A model generated the notes under the pieces. It was not told the origin of the DNA. It worked only from the letters and a program-made list of their open reading frames with translations, and made no database searches. Both the position numbers and the translations under genes were made by a program. From an uncultured Bacteroidales bacterium (GTDB lineage: Bacteria; Bacteroidota; Bacteroidia; Bacteroidales; Bacteroidaceae), in assembly GCA_902760345.1 (NCBI GenBank), contig CACWFY010000005.1, forward strand, positions 1 to 64,000: a stretch of DNA of 64,000 bases. Reading direction: 5' to 3'. Shown here piece after piece: positions 32,830 to 41,672 of this stretch; position 1 is the first letter of the stretch, and each line of letters begins with the position of its first letter.

Positions 32830-34290
32830 ATGAGTAAAAGTGAGTTAAAACCCGCTGTGGTCTTCGAACAATTTGCGAAGATTAACCAGATTCCACGTCC
32901 TTCGAAGCGTGAAGAGAAGATGATTGCTTATCTGAAAGAGTGGGGCGAGAGCCACGGACTGGTCACCAATGTTGACGAGACAGGTAACGTCATCATTCGC
33001 AAACCTGCCACCAAGGGAATGGAAAATCGAAAGACGGTCATCCTGCAGAGTCACATGGATATGGTGTGCGACAAGTTAGTCGACTATGAGATTGACTTCG
33101 ACAAGGATCCCATCAAGACCTATATCGATGGCGAGTGGCTGACTGCCGAGGGCACTACGCTGGGTGCCGACGACGGTATCGGTTGTGCTATGGAGCTGGC
33201 CCTGCTGGAGAGTAACGATATCGAGCATGGCCCCATCGAGTGTGTTTTTACCCGTGACGAGGAGACTGGCCTTTCTGGTGCCGAGGGCATGAAGGCTGGC
33301 TTTATGACGGGCGACTATCTCATCAACCTCGACTCCGAGGACGAGGGCGAGATTTTTGTGTCGTGTGCCGGAGGCCGTAATACTACTGCATGCTTTACCT
33401 TCCAGCGCACGGAGGTTCCTGCAGGCTATTTCTTCCTGCGTGCCCAACTGAAAGGTCTGGTTGGTGGTCACTCTGGCGACGATATCAACAAGCAGCGTGC
33501 CAACGCCATCAAGCTGTTAGGCCGTTTCCTATTCCAGACCATCAACCGCTACGAGGGTGTTCGTCTGGCACAGTTCAATAGCGGTAAGATGCACAACGCC
33601 ATTCCTCGCGACGGTATGTTTGTCATTGCCGTACCTAATGCCCTGAAGGAAAATGTCAAGGCCGACTGGAATGTCTTCGCCTCTGATGTGGAGGACGAGT
33701 TCCACGTGACCGACACACAGATGGTATGGACGATGGAGTCGACCGATGCCGAGCCTGTCATCGAGAATACGGTGGCCCGCAACTTCATCTTTGCCCTGCA
33801 GGCTGTCGACAATGGTATCTATGCCATCTGTCAGGATCCTGCGCTCAACGGTATGGTGGAGACCAGTAGCAATATTGCCAGCATTGAGACGCTTGATGGT
33901 GTCATCAATATCGTCTCGTCGCAGCGTTCTAACGTGATGTCGAACCTCGACAATATGTGTGCAACCATTGAAGCCTGTTTTGCTCTTGCTGGTGCTGAGG
34001 TGAAGCACTCTGGCGGCTATCCCGCATGGAAGATGCGCTCACATAGTGACCTACAGCGAATTGTCAAAGAGTCGTATGTCAAACTGTTCGGCAAGGAACC
34101 CGTTGTTCGTGGTATCCATGCCGGTTTGGAGTGCGGCTTGTTCTCTGAGCGCTATCCCAACCTCGACATGGTGTCGTTTGGTCCTACGCTGCGCTTTGTC
34201 CATACCCCTGAGGAGCGTCTGCTCATTCCTACCGTTCAGATGGTGTGGGACCACCTGCTTGACGTACTGAAGAACATTCCCCAGAAATGA
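32830..34290 (+). CDS. pepD: Aminoacyl-histidine dipeptidase (beta-Ala-His dipeptidase)
   Basis: A 486-residue zinc dipeptidase of family M20C, cleaving Xaa-His and other dipeptides in the cytoplasm. Metal ligands: His in QSHMDMV, Asp in LGADDGIG, Glu pair in RDEETGLSGAEG, and DSEDEGE. Length is that of E. coli PepD. The TGA overlaps the next ATG by four bases. Confidence 0.96.
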   Translation: MSKSELKPAVVFEQFAKINQIPRPSKREEKMIAYLKEWGESHGLVTNVDETGNVIIRKPATKGMENRKTVILQSHMDMVCDKLVDYEIDFDKDPIKTYIDGEWLTAEGTTLGADDGIGCAMELALLESNDIEHGPIECVFTRDEETGLSGAEGMKAGFMTGDYLINLDSEDEGEIFVSCAGGRNTTACFTFQRTEVPAGYFFLRAQLKGLVGGHSGDDINKQRANAIKLLGRFLFQTINRYEGVRLAQFNSGKMHNAIPRDGMFVIAVPNALKENVKADWNVFASDVEDEFHVTDTQMVWTMESTDAEPVIENTVARNFIFALQAVDNGIYAICQDPALNGMVETSSNIASIETLDGVINIVSSQRSNVMSNLDNMCATIEACFALAGAEVKHSGGYPAWKMRSHSDLQRIVKESYVKLFGKEPVVRGIHAGLECGLFSERYPNLDMVSFGPTLRFVHTPEERLLIPTVQMVWDHLLDVLKNIPQK

Positions 34291-34625
34291 AGCGTCTTAT
34301 ATATATAATAGGTGTAACGCTGTTGCTGACTGCTTGTGGTCAGCAACAGCGTGCCAAGTCTGTCGTCAAGGACTTTATGCAGACTTATCAGAAGGGTGAC
34401 GTCAGTTATCTGGATTTTTCGGATGTTGACTCTACACGGGCCATCAGCGACTCGCTGATTGACGTGTTGCAACAGCAGGCAGGACATAACGTCACGTTTC
34501 AGAAGCGTACCACCCCGACGCTGCTGCTCATTCGTGCCAAGTATCTGTTGGACGATGATACGTGCAGCACGACCTTCTATCTCGATCCCTCGACGATGGG
34601 TGTGGTGGCCTTCAAACAGAATTAA
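34287..34625 (+). CDS. Small lipoprotein of unknown function
   Basis: 112 residues with lipobox LLTAC (Cys 17). The mature part has no family I recognise; length and pattern resemble small Bacteroidales lipoproteins with a cystatin-like fold (KDFMQTYQKGDVSYLDFSD), which is a guess. Translationally coupled to pepD and followed by a strong terminator. Confidence 0.8.
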   Translation: MKRLIYIIGVTLLLTACGQQQRAKSVVKDFMQTYQKGDVSYLDFSDVDSTRAISDSLIDVLQQQAGHNVTFQKRTTPTLLLIRAKYLLDDDTCSTTFYLDPSTMGVVAFKQN

Positions 34626-34663
34626 AAAACGGTGCATGGGCTGTGCTCCGTTTTTTTTTTTTT
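34624..34663 (+). terminator. Rho-independent terminator after the pepD operon
   Basis: ACGGTGCA pairs with TGCTCCGT (one mismatch) and is followed by a run of 13 T, flanked by an A-run. Confidence 0.85.
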
Positions 34664-34734
34664 GATATTTTTATGCCATTGCTGCAATGTTTTGATATTT
34701 CCTGTCGTATATATAGACAGAAGACTTAAATAAG

Positions 34735-35295
34735 ATGACTACAGAAACCGACATAAACCTCCTCCAGGGACTGCGCAAGCAAAGTCCCAAGGCACAGCAG
34801 CAGACGCTCGAGCGCTACGGACGCGACGTCTTTGCCCAAGTGGTAAGACTCGTTCCCGTCGTCGAGAATGCTGAGGAGGTCTATCAGGATGTATTCATCA
34901 AGGTCTTTAAGAACATCGGACAGTACGATGAAGAGAAGTCGTCATTCAGGACATGGATATCACGTATCGCCTATAATGAGTCCATCACGTTCCTGCGTCA
35001 CAAGCGTCTGCCGGTCATCTACTACGAAGACCACGAGGGCGAGGCCGAGAAACTGTCGGATACAGAGGTAGAGGCCACCTTCGGACAACCCAATCCGGAA
35101 ACGGTGCAACTCATCAGGGCCGCCCTGAAGCACTTGCCACCCGACGAGCGAGCTATAGTGACGATGTTCTACTATGAAGAGATGAGTCTGAAAGACATCG
35201 CTTATGTGACAGAGTCGATACCTACAACGGTAGCCTCGAAGCTAAGCAGAACGAGAAAGAAACTATATAAAATCATCAAAATGTTGCAATCATGA
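34735..35295 (+). CDS. ECF-type RNA polymerase sigma factor
   Basis: 186 residues. Region 2 includes NAEEVYQDVFIKVFKNIGQY and FRTWISRIAYNESITFLR; region 4 includes PPDERAIVTMFYYEEMSLKDIAYV followed by the helix-turn-helix TTVASKLSRTRKKLYK. It directs polymerase to its own regulon, likely envelope-related since the partner is a membrane protein. Overlaps the next gene by four bases. Confidence 0.93.
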   Translation: MTTETDINLLQGLRKQSPKAQQQTLERYGRDVFAQVVRLVPVVENAEEVYQDVFIKVFKNIGQYDEEKSSFRTWISRIAYNESITFLRHKRLPVIYYEDHEGEAEKLSDTEVEATFGQPNPETVQLIRAALKHLPPDERAIVTMFYYEEMSLKDIAYVTESIPTTVASKLSRTRKKLYKIIKMLQS

Positions 35296-35969
35296 CAGAG
35301 GAAAAAATCAATGCATTCAGACAGACGGACGCAAACCTGCGCGACGCCCTCAAGATGGACGAGGCAGAACGGCCACAGATGCCTGCCGATCTTAACGAGC
35401 GACTGATGCAGCGCATGGCTGTCGAGGAGAAAAAGCCGCGTCGCATCGTGTGGCCCTGGATTGCTGCCGCTTGTGTAGCAGGTGTCATGATCGTCTGGCT
35501 GACACCGCCCAAGACGACAGGAGCGGATGTCGTTGCGGAGAATACAGCAGTCGAGCAGCCTATGGATAATACTGAGGTGGAAGAACCCCAAGTGGTGAAA
35601 GCGGAAACAGAAGCCACAGCTCCAATACCCACTCCAGTCAAGGTCAACAAAGCAAAGCTGAAAAGCACCGTCGTAAAACGCGATGCTGCCCTCTTGGCAC
35701 AAGAGACGAAGGCTGAGCAGCCTGCTGCTAAACCCACCGTTGAAGAAGTCCATAAGGACTTGGCGATTGCCGAGAACGCAAAGCCTCAGGAGAAAATGGT
35801 CACCCTTACCGAGCGCGACATTCCCATCACTCGCCCAGAGAACTACAAATACACTCCAGAAGAACTGGCCCTTATGAAGAAACAGGCCAACGAGGCCTAC
35901 CTGAAATGGGCACAGCTGGAACTCGAGATAGCAAAACATCAATTAGAACAAACAGCCCAAAATCAATAA
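35292..35969 (+). CDS. Probable membrane-bound anti-sigma factor
   Basis: 225 residues. The N-terminal ~50 residues are cytoplasmic and charged (EEKINAFRQTDANLRDALKM), one membrane segment lies at about 53-75 (IVWPWIAAACVAGVMIVWL), and the rest is a Pro/Glu/Lys-rich periplasmic region with a helical end. Assigned by position and topology after an ECF sigma gene; there is no recognisable zinc anti-sigma motif. Confidence 0.7.
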   Translation: MTEEKINAFRQTDANLRDALKMDEAERPQMPADLNERLMQRMAVEEKKPRRIVWPWIAAACVAGVMIVWLTPPKTTGADVVAENTAVEQPMDNTEVEEPQVVKAETEATAPIPTPVKVNKAKLKSTVVKRDAALLAQETKAEQPAAKPTVEEVHKDLAIAENAKPQEKMVTLTERDIPITRPENYKYTPEELALMKKQANEAYLKWAQLELEIAKHQLEQTAQNQ

Positions 35970-35971
35970 TT

Positions 35972-37417
35972 ATGAAACGTATTATCATCATGCTGCTCAT
36001 CGCTTGCAGCGCCATAACAACCGTTAGTGCAGAACCCACAGCAGCACCCCAGAAGAAGCCGGAGAGCGTCATCGCCACGCTGAACGCCATCATCAACAAG
36101 TTTGGCAATAATTCAGGCCAGACTTACTCTGTTAATCGCAATCCTAATACGGGTATCATCGAGTCGAGCATCAAGATTGTGCCGTTCCGTTGTCTCGCTA
36201 TCCATGATAAAAACGACTTTACGCAACGGAATATAGCCCTACAAAATGACCAGCTGTTGAGTAGCGTTTCACGCAACTTCCAGAAAGATGAGCCCCTGTC
36301 GTATCAATTCCAGCACATCCAGCCTGGAAGCAAGCAGTATTTCTTGCTGAATGTATATACCAACAATGAGGATGACAACACCGCTCTGCATATTCGCACC
36401 CATGATGATCAGGAGATGTGGATGATGTGCTGCAAGAACCCTGAGAATCCCCAGTTGCGTGACGCCTATGCCGTTACATGGAAGTTGACGGATGATAAGC
36501 GATACATCGAGGGCACCGTCTATATGATTACCTCGCTGCGCCCCGATGTCTACGAGAAGAATTTCGAGAGCAACAAGCGGATGTTCAAGATTGTAGGTCG
36601 CGTGGACGAAAATATTAAGGATTCGCTCTACAATATCTATATTGCCGAATCGCGCGAGGCTCTCTACAATCTCCAGGATCACGAGTATGTGGCATGCGTG
36701 CCCGTTGTCAACAAGCGCTTCGAGTGGCAAACTGAGCTCACCAAGCCCTGTGTTGGTCGCCTGCGCTGCATCTTCCCCGATGGTTCGCTCTGCTCAGCAT
36801 GGATTGACCTCGACTTTGTGCCTGGCGAGACCTACAACATCACCGTTCATAATGGCTATTACGACGAGGATAAGGACTACGAGCGTCGTGTAGGTCGCCA
36901 GTCGGGCAAGAGCCTCATTAAGCCCAATGCAGTCAAGGTGGTCGACGATGTGCCCGCAAAATATCAGAAAGCCAAACCTGTTGAGGATGAATTCGATAAG
37001 TGGCGCAAGTCATTAAATAGTCAGGAGGAGTTACAGTTCCAGATAAAAGGCGAGCGTATAGAGTTGGATATGAAGAAACTCGGAGAACGCTATGAATTCA
37101 TCAAGGCGATACTCGATGGTTCAAACTCTGGCTATCAGATGGACGTTACATTCCAGGAAATTCTCAAGCTGAATCAGGACCTTGAATCTAAGTGGCAAGA
37201 TTTCTTCAAATTCTTCAAGACTAAGAATATGCCAAAGATGGGCTACGCCAAGGCTTATAAGGAGATCATTGAAGTCTATACTGGTCAGCTTCGCGAGCTC
37301 AATGATTACTACAAGAAGCACGGTGCTATGAGTAAGGCCGCTCGCAAGGTCAACACTTATGTACTCAAGCAGAACGAGAAGTACATGGACGAAATGGAGA
37401 AGTGTATATCGGAATAA
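35972..37417 (+). CDS. Exported protein of unknown function in an ECF operon
   Basis: 481 residues from ATG 35972, two bases after the previous stop. Signal peptide of about 21 residues ending VSA. The middle part (about 190-310, FKIVGRVDENIKDSLYNIYI to GETYNITVHNGYYDED) looks like a DUF4369-type beta domain; the C-terminal ~150 residues are predominantly helical and charged. No catalytic motif seen. It may be a target or sensor part of the sigma/anti-sigma module. Confidence 0.7.
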   Translation: MKRIIIMLLIACSAITTVSAEPTAAPQKKPESVIATLNAIINKFGNNSGQTYSVNRNPNTGIIESSIKIVPFRCLAIHDKNDFTQRNIALQNDQLLSSVSRNFQKDEPLSYQFQHIQPGSKQYFLLNVYTNNEDDNTALHIRTHDDQEMWMMCCKNPENPQLRDAYAVTWKLTDDKRYIEGTVYMITSLRPDVYEKNFESNKRMFKIVGRVDENIKDSLYNIYIAESREALYNLQDHEYVACVPVVNKRFEWQTELTKPCVGRLRCIFPDGSLCSAWIDLDFVPGETYNITVHNGYYDEDKDYERRVGRQSGKSLIKPNAVKVVDDVPAKYQKAKPVEDEFDKWRKSLNSQEELQFQIKGERIELDMKKLGERYEFIKAILDGSNSGYQMDVTFQEILKLNQDLESKWQDFFKFFKTKNMPKMGYAKAYKEIIEVYTGQLRELNDYYKKHGAMSKAARKVNTYVLKQNEKYMDEMEKCISE

Positions 37418-37456
37418 AACGGAATGAGAGAGGCCGCGGTCTCTCTCATTCGTTTT
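37416..37456. terminator. Bidirectional terminator
   Basis: AAAACGGAATGAGAGAG pairs with CTCTCTCATTCGTTTT (one bulged G), with A and T runs at both ends. It serves the ECF operon and the convergent relA gene. Confidence 0.9.
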
Positions 37457-37457
37457 G

Positions 37458-39674
37458 TTATATGCGTTCTACCTGCTTCACACCTCTCACGGTGCGAAGC
37501 TTTTTCATGAGTGCCTCCAAGCGGGTGTTGTCGTCAATCATGATAGTCAGGTTGCCGCTAAACAGTCCGTCGTGCGAGTCGATGTTGATGCTGCGCAGTA
37601 TCAGCTTCTCGTCGCGCGAGATGATGTTCGTCAGATTGTTGACAATACCGATGTCGTCGTTGCCGATGATGCGTAGCGTGATGGCATACTGCGAGGCACC
37701 CTTGCCGCTCCACTTCGCCTTGATGATACGGTAGCCAAAGCGCTTCTTCAGTTCAGGAGCGTTGGGACAGTCCTCGCGGTGTATCTTGATGCCGCCATTG
37801 ATGGTGACAAAGCCAAACACCTTGTCGCCATAGATGGGCTGACAGCAGCGCGCCAGCTGGTAGTCGATGCCTTTCAGGTTGCGGTCGATGACGAGCACGT
37901 CCTCTGAGGGGTGAGTGGTGAGAGGTGAGAGGTGAGAATTCTCCAACACGAAGTTGGCGGCACTCTCAGCTACATTGTTTCCCGTCACGGGCTGGTCGCC
38001 CTGCTGCAATTCTATATACTTCTCGATGATGGCGGTGGGGTCCAGTTCGCCTGAAGCAATGTGCCGGTAGAAATCGCTGACCTCCTTGAAGCCCATCTTG
38101 CGGATCAGCACCTGCATGATGCTGTCGTCCATCTCCAACTTGCGGTTCTTGAACTTGCGCTCCAGCATCTCCTTGGCAAAGAGTCCCTCCTTGACCTGCG
38201 TCTCTTTCAGCGCCAAACGAATCTTCGAACGGGCGCGTGATGTCTGGGCAATGTTCAGCCAGTCTTGCTTGGGCTTCTGGTTCGAGCCTGTCAGAATCTC
38301 CACTTGGTCACCACTCTGTAGCGGCTGGCGAATGGTCACCACCTTGCCGTTGATGCGGGCACCCGTACACGAACTGCCCACCTTCGAGTGGATATGATAG
38401 GCGAAGTCGAGCACCGTAGCACCCTTGGGAAACTTAAACAGGTCGCCCTTCGGCGTGAATACGAATACCTCGTCTTCGTACAGGTCCATCTTAAACTGGT
38501 CCATAGCCTCCATACCGTCGCTGGTCTCCAGCATCGAGCGTATACCCGTCAGCCACTCGTCCAGTCCGCTTTCACTCTTCACGCCTTTGTAGCGCCAATG
38601 GGCAGCTACGCCTCGTTCGGCAATCTCGTCCATGCGCTCCGTGCGAATCTGTACCTCGACCCATTTCTGTTCAGGGCCTAACACGGTGATGTGCAGCGAC
38701 TCGTAGCCGTTCGACTTCGGCACACTGAGCCAGTCGCGCAGACGCTTCGGGTTCGGCTGGTACATCGACGTGACGATGGCAAAGGCCTGCCAGCATTGCA
38801 TCTTCTCCCTCTCTGGCTCGCAGTCGATGATGATGCGGATGGCAAACAGGTCGTAGACACCTTCGAACGGGCACTTCTGTTTCTTCATCTTCTGCCAGAT
38901 GGAGTGTATCGACTTCGTGCGTCCCTTGATGTGGAAGTGGATGCCCGCCTCTGTCAGTCGCTCGCTGACAGGACCTATGAAGCGCTCGATATACGCATCG
39001 CGGCTCTTCTTCGTTTCGCTCAGCTTCTCCTTGATATGGTAGTAGGCGTCGTGCTCCAGGTATTTCAGCGACAGGTCTTCCAGCTCGCTCTTCAGCTTAT
39101 ATAGACCCAGCTTGTGGGCCAGCGGGGCATACAGATAGGCAGCCTCCTGCGACACTTCGTGCTTGGCTCCGTCGTTGTCAGCGTCCTTGATTTGCCGCAT
39201 CAGGTTCACGCGGTCGGCAATCATAATCAGGATGACGCGCATGTCCTCGGCAAACGACAGCAACAGGTTGCGGAAGTTCTCCGACTCGATGACCGGGTTC
39301 TTCTGGTACAGCTCCTGTATGCGCTGCAGACCATGCAGGATGCGGGCTATGCTCTCGCCGAACTGCTCGCGCACCTCGTCAATGGTCATCAGCCCTTCCT
39401 CTACGCTCGGGCGCAGCAGTACGGCCAATACGCCGTCACGCTTCAGTCCGATTTCGTCGACCACCAGCCGGGCCGTCTGAAACGAGAGTAGGATAGGGTT
39501 CAGCCCGAACACGTTGCGCTGCAACTGCTTGGTCTCCAGTGCCTGCAACAAGTTGTGGCGCATGCGCTCCTCGTCACCTTCGTGCAGCGAGGACGCTATC
39601 TCTTCGCGTATCTTCTGGTATAGTGCCAGCGTCTGCTCTTTCTCTTCTGTCGTAAACTCCAGTCCGTATGCCAT
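37458..39674 (-). CDS. relA: RelA/SpoT-family (p)ppGpp synthetase with degenerate HD domain
   Basis: 738 residues. The N-terminal HD hydrolase domain lacks its key residues: the usual LLHDVVEDT position reads VLLRPSVEEG and the upstream His is absent. The synthetase domain is intact (YDLFAIRIIID, LRDWLSVPKSNGYESLH, RGVAAHWRYKG). TGS domain at about 395-455 (VFVFTPKGDLFKFPKGATVL), a helical region, and a C-terminal ACT domain (AITLRIIGNDDIGIVNNL) follow. It should make (p)ppGpp in the stringent response but not degrade it. A linker before the LARCCQP (RIS) region carries NSHLSPLTTHPSE encoded by a 7-bp repeat tract. Confidence 0.93.
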   Translation of the reverse strand: MAYGLEFTTEEKEQTLALYQKIREEIASSLHEGDEERMRHNLLQALETKQLQRNVFGLNPILLSFQTARLVVDEIGLKRDGVLAVLLRPSVEEGLMTIDEVREQFGESIARILHGLQRIQELYQKNPVIESENFRNLLLSFAEDMRVILIMIADRVNLMRQIKDADNDGAKHEVSQEAAYLYAPLAHKLGLYKLKSELEDLSLKYLEHDAYYHIKEKLSETKKSRDAYIERFIGPVSERLTEAGIHFHIKGRTKSIHSIWQKMKKQKCPFEGVYDLFAIRIIIDCEPEREKMQCWQAFAIVTSMYQPNPKRLRDWLSVPKSNGYESLHITVLGPEQKWVEVQIRTERMDEIAERGVAAHWRYKGVKSESGLDEWLTGIRSMLETSDGMEAMDQFKMDLYEDEVFVFTPKGDLFKFPKGATVLDFAYHIHSKVGSSCTGARINGKVVTIRQPLQSGDQVEILTGSNQKPKQDWLNIAQTSRARSKIRLALKETQVKEGLFAKEMLERKFKNRKLEMDDSIMQVLIRKMGFKEVSDFYRHIASGELDPTAIIEKYIELQQGDQPVTGNNVAESAANFVLENSHLSPLTTHPSEDVLVIDRNLKGIDYQLARCCQPIYGDKVFGFVTINGGIKIHREDCPNAPELKKRFGYRIIKAKWSGKGASQYAITLRIIGNDDIGIVNNLTNIISRDEKLILRSINIDSHDGLFSGNLTIMIDDNTRLEALMKKLRTVRGVKQVERI
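37904..37938. repeat. Intragenic 7-bp repeat tract in relA
   Basis: Five heptamers: CTGAGGG, GTGAGTG, GTGAGAG, GTGAGAG, GTGAGAA. They encode HLSPLTTHPS in an interdomain linker. Confidence 0.88.
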
Positions 39675-39699
39675 GATTAGCTTTTTTTATTTGTGATTG

Positions 39700-39757
39700 C
39701 AAAGTTACGAAAAAAAAGAGAGAAACGCTTGTTATTCGCAGTAAATTTGTACCTTTG
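39700..39757. promoter_or_regulatory. Divergent promoters of relA and an ECF sigma gene
   Basis: Minus strand TAACTTTG at 39700-39707, 26 bases before the relA ATG; plus strand TACCTTTG at 39750-39757 for the sigma gene at 39833. Confidence 0.65.
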
Positions 39758-39832
39758 TGGCTTGTAGAGCATGAAAAAATCATTTTTTTTGCAATGAGGG
39801 GTATTTGATTTTGCCTTTCGTGGGTCTTATAG

Positions 39833-40345
39833 ATGAACCAGAGACAAGAAAAAAGTATGGACTACAGTAAACAACGGTTTGAACGCCTGTTCAAAGACAG
39901 CTATCCGCTGATGTATCGCATGGCATTCTCGATGGTGGAGAATGCCGATGATGCTAAGGATGCTGTGAATCAGGTGTTTACCCAGATGTGGAAAGGCAAA
40001 CCCAAAGTGAGCGACGATAGTGTCAGAGGCTATCTGTTGGCAGCTACTCGCAACCAGTGCCTGCATATCCTCAGACAGCGTCAACTGAGGCGTCAGATGG
40101 AGGAAGCGTTGCAGAGTGACGAGTCAGAACGTCAGGACGAAGAACGCCAAGAGTTGCTTTGCGAATTGCAGCAGATTATCGATGACAATCTGACGGAACA
40201 GGACAAGCGCGTGCTGGAGTTGCACTATAACGAGGAGATGACCTATGCGGAAACTGCTACAGTGCTGGGCATCAGTACAGCAGCGGTTAACAAGCACATC
40301 ACGCGCTCACTGGCAAAAATTCGTAAAACCCTAAAAGCAAAGTAA
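39833..40345 (+). CDS. ECF-type RNA polymerase sigma factor
   Basis: 170 residues from ATG 39833, or 162 from ATG 39857 (MDYSKQRFERLF), which fits the family N-terminus better. Region 2: DSYPLMYRMAFSMVENADDA and DAVNQVFTQMWKGKP; region 4: LTEQDKRVLELHYNEEMTYA and a helix-turn-helix in STAAVNKHITRSLAKIRKTL. It belongs to the FecI-like/Bacteroidetes ECF type. Followed two bases later by its presumed anti-sigma gene. Confidence 0.92.
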   Translation: MNQRQEKSMDYSKQRFERLFKDSYPLMYRMAFSMVENADDAKDAVNQVFTQMWKGKPKVSDDSVRGYLLAATRNQCLHILRQRQLRRQMEEALQSDESERQDEERQELLCELQQIIDDNLTEQDKRVLELHYNEEMTYAETATVLGISTAAVNKHITRSLAKIRKTLKAK

Positions 40346-40346
40346 A

Positions 40347-41150
40347 ATGAAAACACAAGATATTGACAAGAAGATTGGTATGCCCGACGTGGATGCGGAG
40401 TGGGCCAAGTTTGAACACGACGTCATTGATGCAGAAGTCAAGTCGCACAAACGCGTGATGCTGTGGGGACTCTCCATAGCAGCTTCCATCGCTCTGGTGA
40501 TAGGGTTCTTCCTTTTCGCACAAGATGCTGACGAACAGGCAGAGACGATGGTGGCTATAGCCGAAAAACCTGTTGTGCCAAATACCCACGCAGCTGACGT
40601 GATTACACCAGCGAAGGAAGAAACACCTGCAACGGAAGAAATGCCGAAGACCAAGAAAGCGACAAAGGTGAAGCAACATTCAGACATCGGTCAGTTGGCG
40701 ATGACAATACCTTCGGACACGAAGAAAGAAGAAGCTACCAGCAATCATCCGGCAACTGAGGAGTCCGTCAAGGTTTTCAGTAGCGTCGAACAGAGTCCTG
40801 GTTATCCTGGAGGCCAAAAGGCCCTTCAGGAGTTTCTCAAGGCCAACAAGCGCTACGACGGCTTGGCTCAGGAATATGGGGCAAAGGGTAGGGTTATGAC
40901 GTCTTTCTTGGTCGACAGTCTGGGTTACATCTCCGACATCAAAGTGGTAAAGGTCATGCGGATGAGTTACGACAGCCTGCGCCTCAGTCAGGAGACTGAA
41001 GAGATGCAGCAACTGGTGAAGCAGCAGATTACCGCCCAACTGAGTGAAGAGAGCAAACGCCTTGTCAGCCTGATGCCACGATGGATGCCTGGTAAAATGT
41101 CTGGCAAGTCACGTAACGTGAGATACATGATACCCATTCAGTTCCCCTAA
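40347..41150 (+). CDS. Membrane protein with C-terminal TonB-like domain, probable anti-sigma factor
   Basis: 267 residues. Cytoplasmic N-terminus of ~35 residues, one membrane segment at about 37-53 (LWGLSIAASIALVIGFFLF), a Pro/Glu/Lys/Thr-rich periplasmic linker (about 60-125), and a C-terminal domain with the TonB pattern PGYPGGQKALQEFLKANKRY, KGRVMTSFLVDSLGYISDIK and RWMPGKMSGKSRNVRYMIPI. Anti-sigma role is inferred from position after an ECF gene; the TonB fold could link the regulator to an outer-membrane receptor. Confidence 0.75.
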   Translation: MKTQDIDKKIGMPDVDAEWAKFEHDVIDAEVKSHKRVMLWGLSIAASIALVIGFFLFAQDADEQAETMVAIAEKPVVPNTHAADVITPAKEETPATEEMPKTKKATKVKQHSDIGQLAMTIPSDTKKEEATSNHPATEESVKVFSSVEQSPGYPGGQKALQEFLKANKRYDGLAQEYGAKGRVMTSFLVDSLGYISDIKVVKVMRMSYDSLRLSQETEEMQQLVKQQITAQLSEESKRLVSLMPRWMPGKMSGKSRNVRYMIPIQFP

Positions 41151-41171
41151 ACCATTAAACGCAATTGAGCT

Positions 41172-41430
41172 ATGAACAAAAAGATGATTTTCAGCATCGT
41201 CATGCTGTGGATGAGCCTGTCAGCGTATGCCACAGGTCAGGAAGGTGACGTTATCTATATCGACGGCATACAATGGGAACTGCTGGGCAAGCCTGTCTAT
41301 GCAGACTCCACATTAAGTCGTACACTAAAAGAAGCATTGCCCCTGGCGCGTGTTCTGCATCAATGGTGAGTACCGCGCCTATGGAATCAATGGGTGGACT
41401 ATCCCCTATATGCTTGACAACGAAGACTAG
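41172..41430 (+). pseudogene. Remnant of an exported-protein gene with internal deletion
   Basis: The first 65 codons (41172-41369) encode a signal peptide and GDVIYIDGIQWELLGKPVY, the start of a larger Prevotella exported protein. The frame then closes, but another frame continues as VFCINGEYRAYGINGWTIPY and a short tail to a TAG at 41430. The two pieces look like the two ends of one protein joined by a deletion that also broke the frame. Confidence 0.6.
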
Positions 41431-41672
41431 AGTCTGTCCCCGTGATTGATTGTACTACCAATAAATTTGACAAAACAAGCGCTGAGAATCGCGCGAAATC
41501 CACCAAACGTTCAGCGAGGGTCAAATTCGCGAAATATGAGGCGTTATGCGCAAGCGACTGATATGTAGGGCATTACGTGTTTTGGTTTTTTCGGGCATCT
41601 GAAAAGGCTGTTCGTTTTATCCACAATCATCGTCGAAACATCCTTGAAAACCACGATTTTTGCAGTACGAAA
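41431..41672. other. Intergenic stretch without visible features
   Basis: No convincing reading frame, RNA gene or repeat was seen here. It follows the decayed gene and may hold more unrecognisable remnant sequence. Confidence 0.5.

Noticed and set aside
41431..41672. Insertion sequence remnant after the decayed gene
   Set aside because: No terminal inverted repeats, target duplication or transposase residues could be seen.
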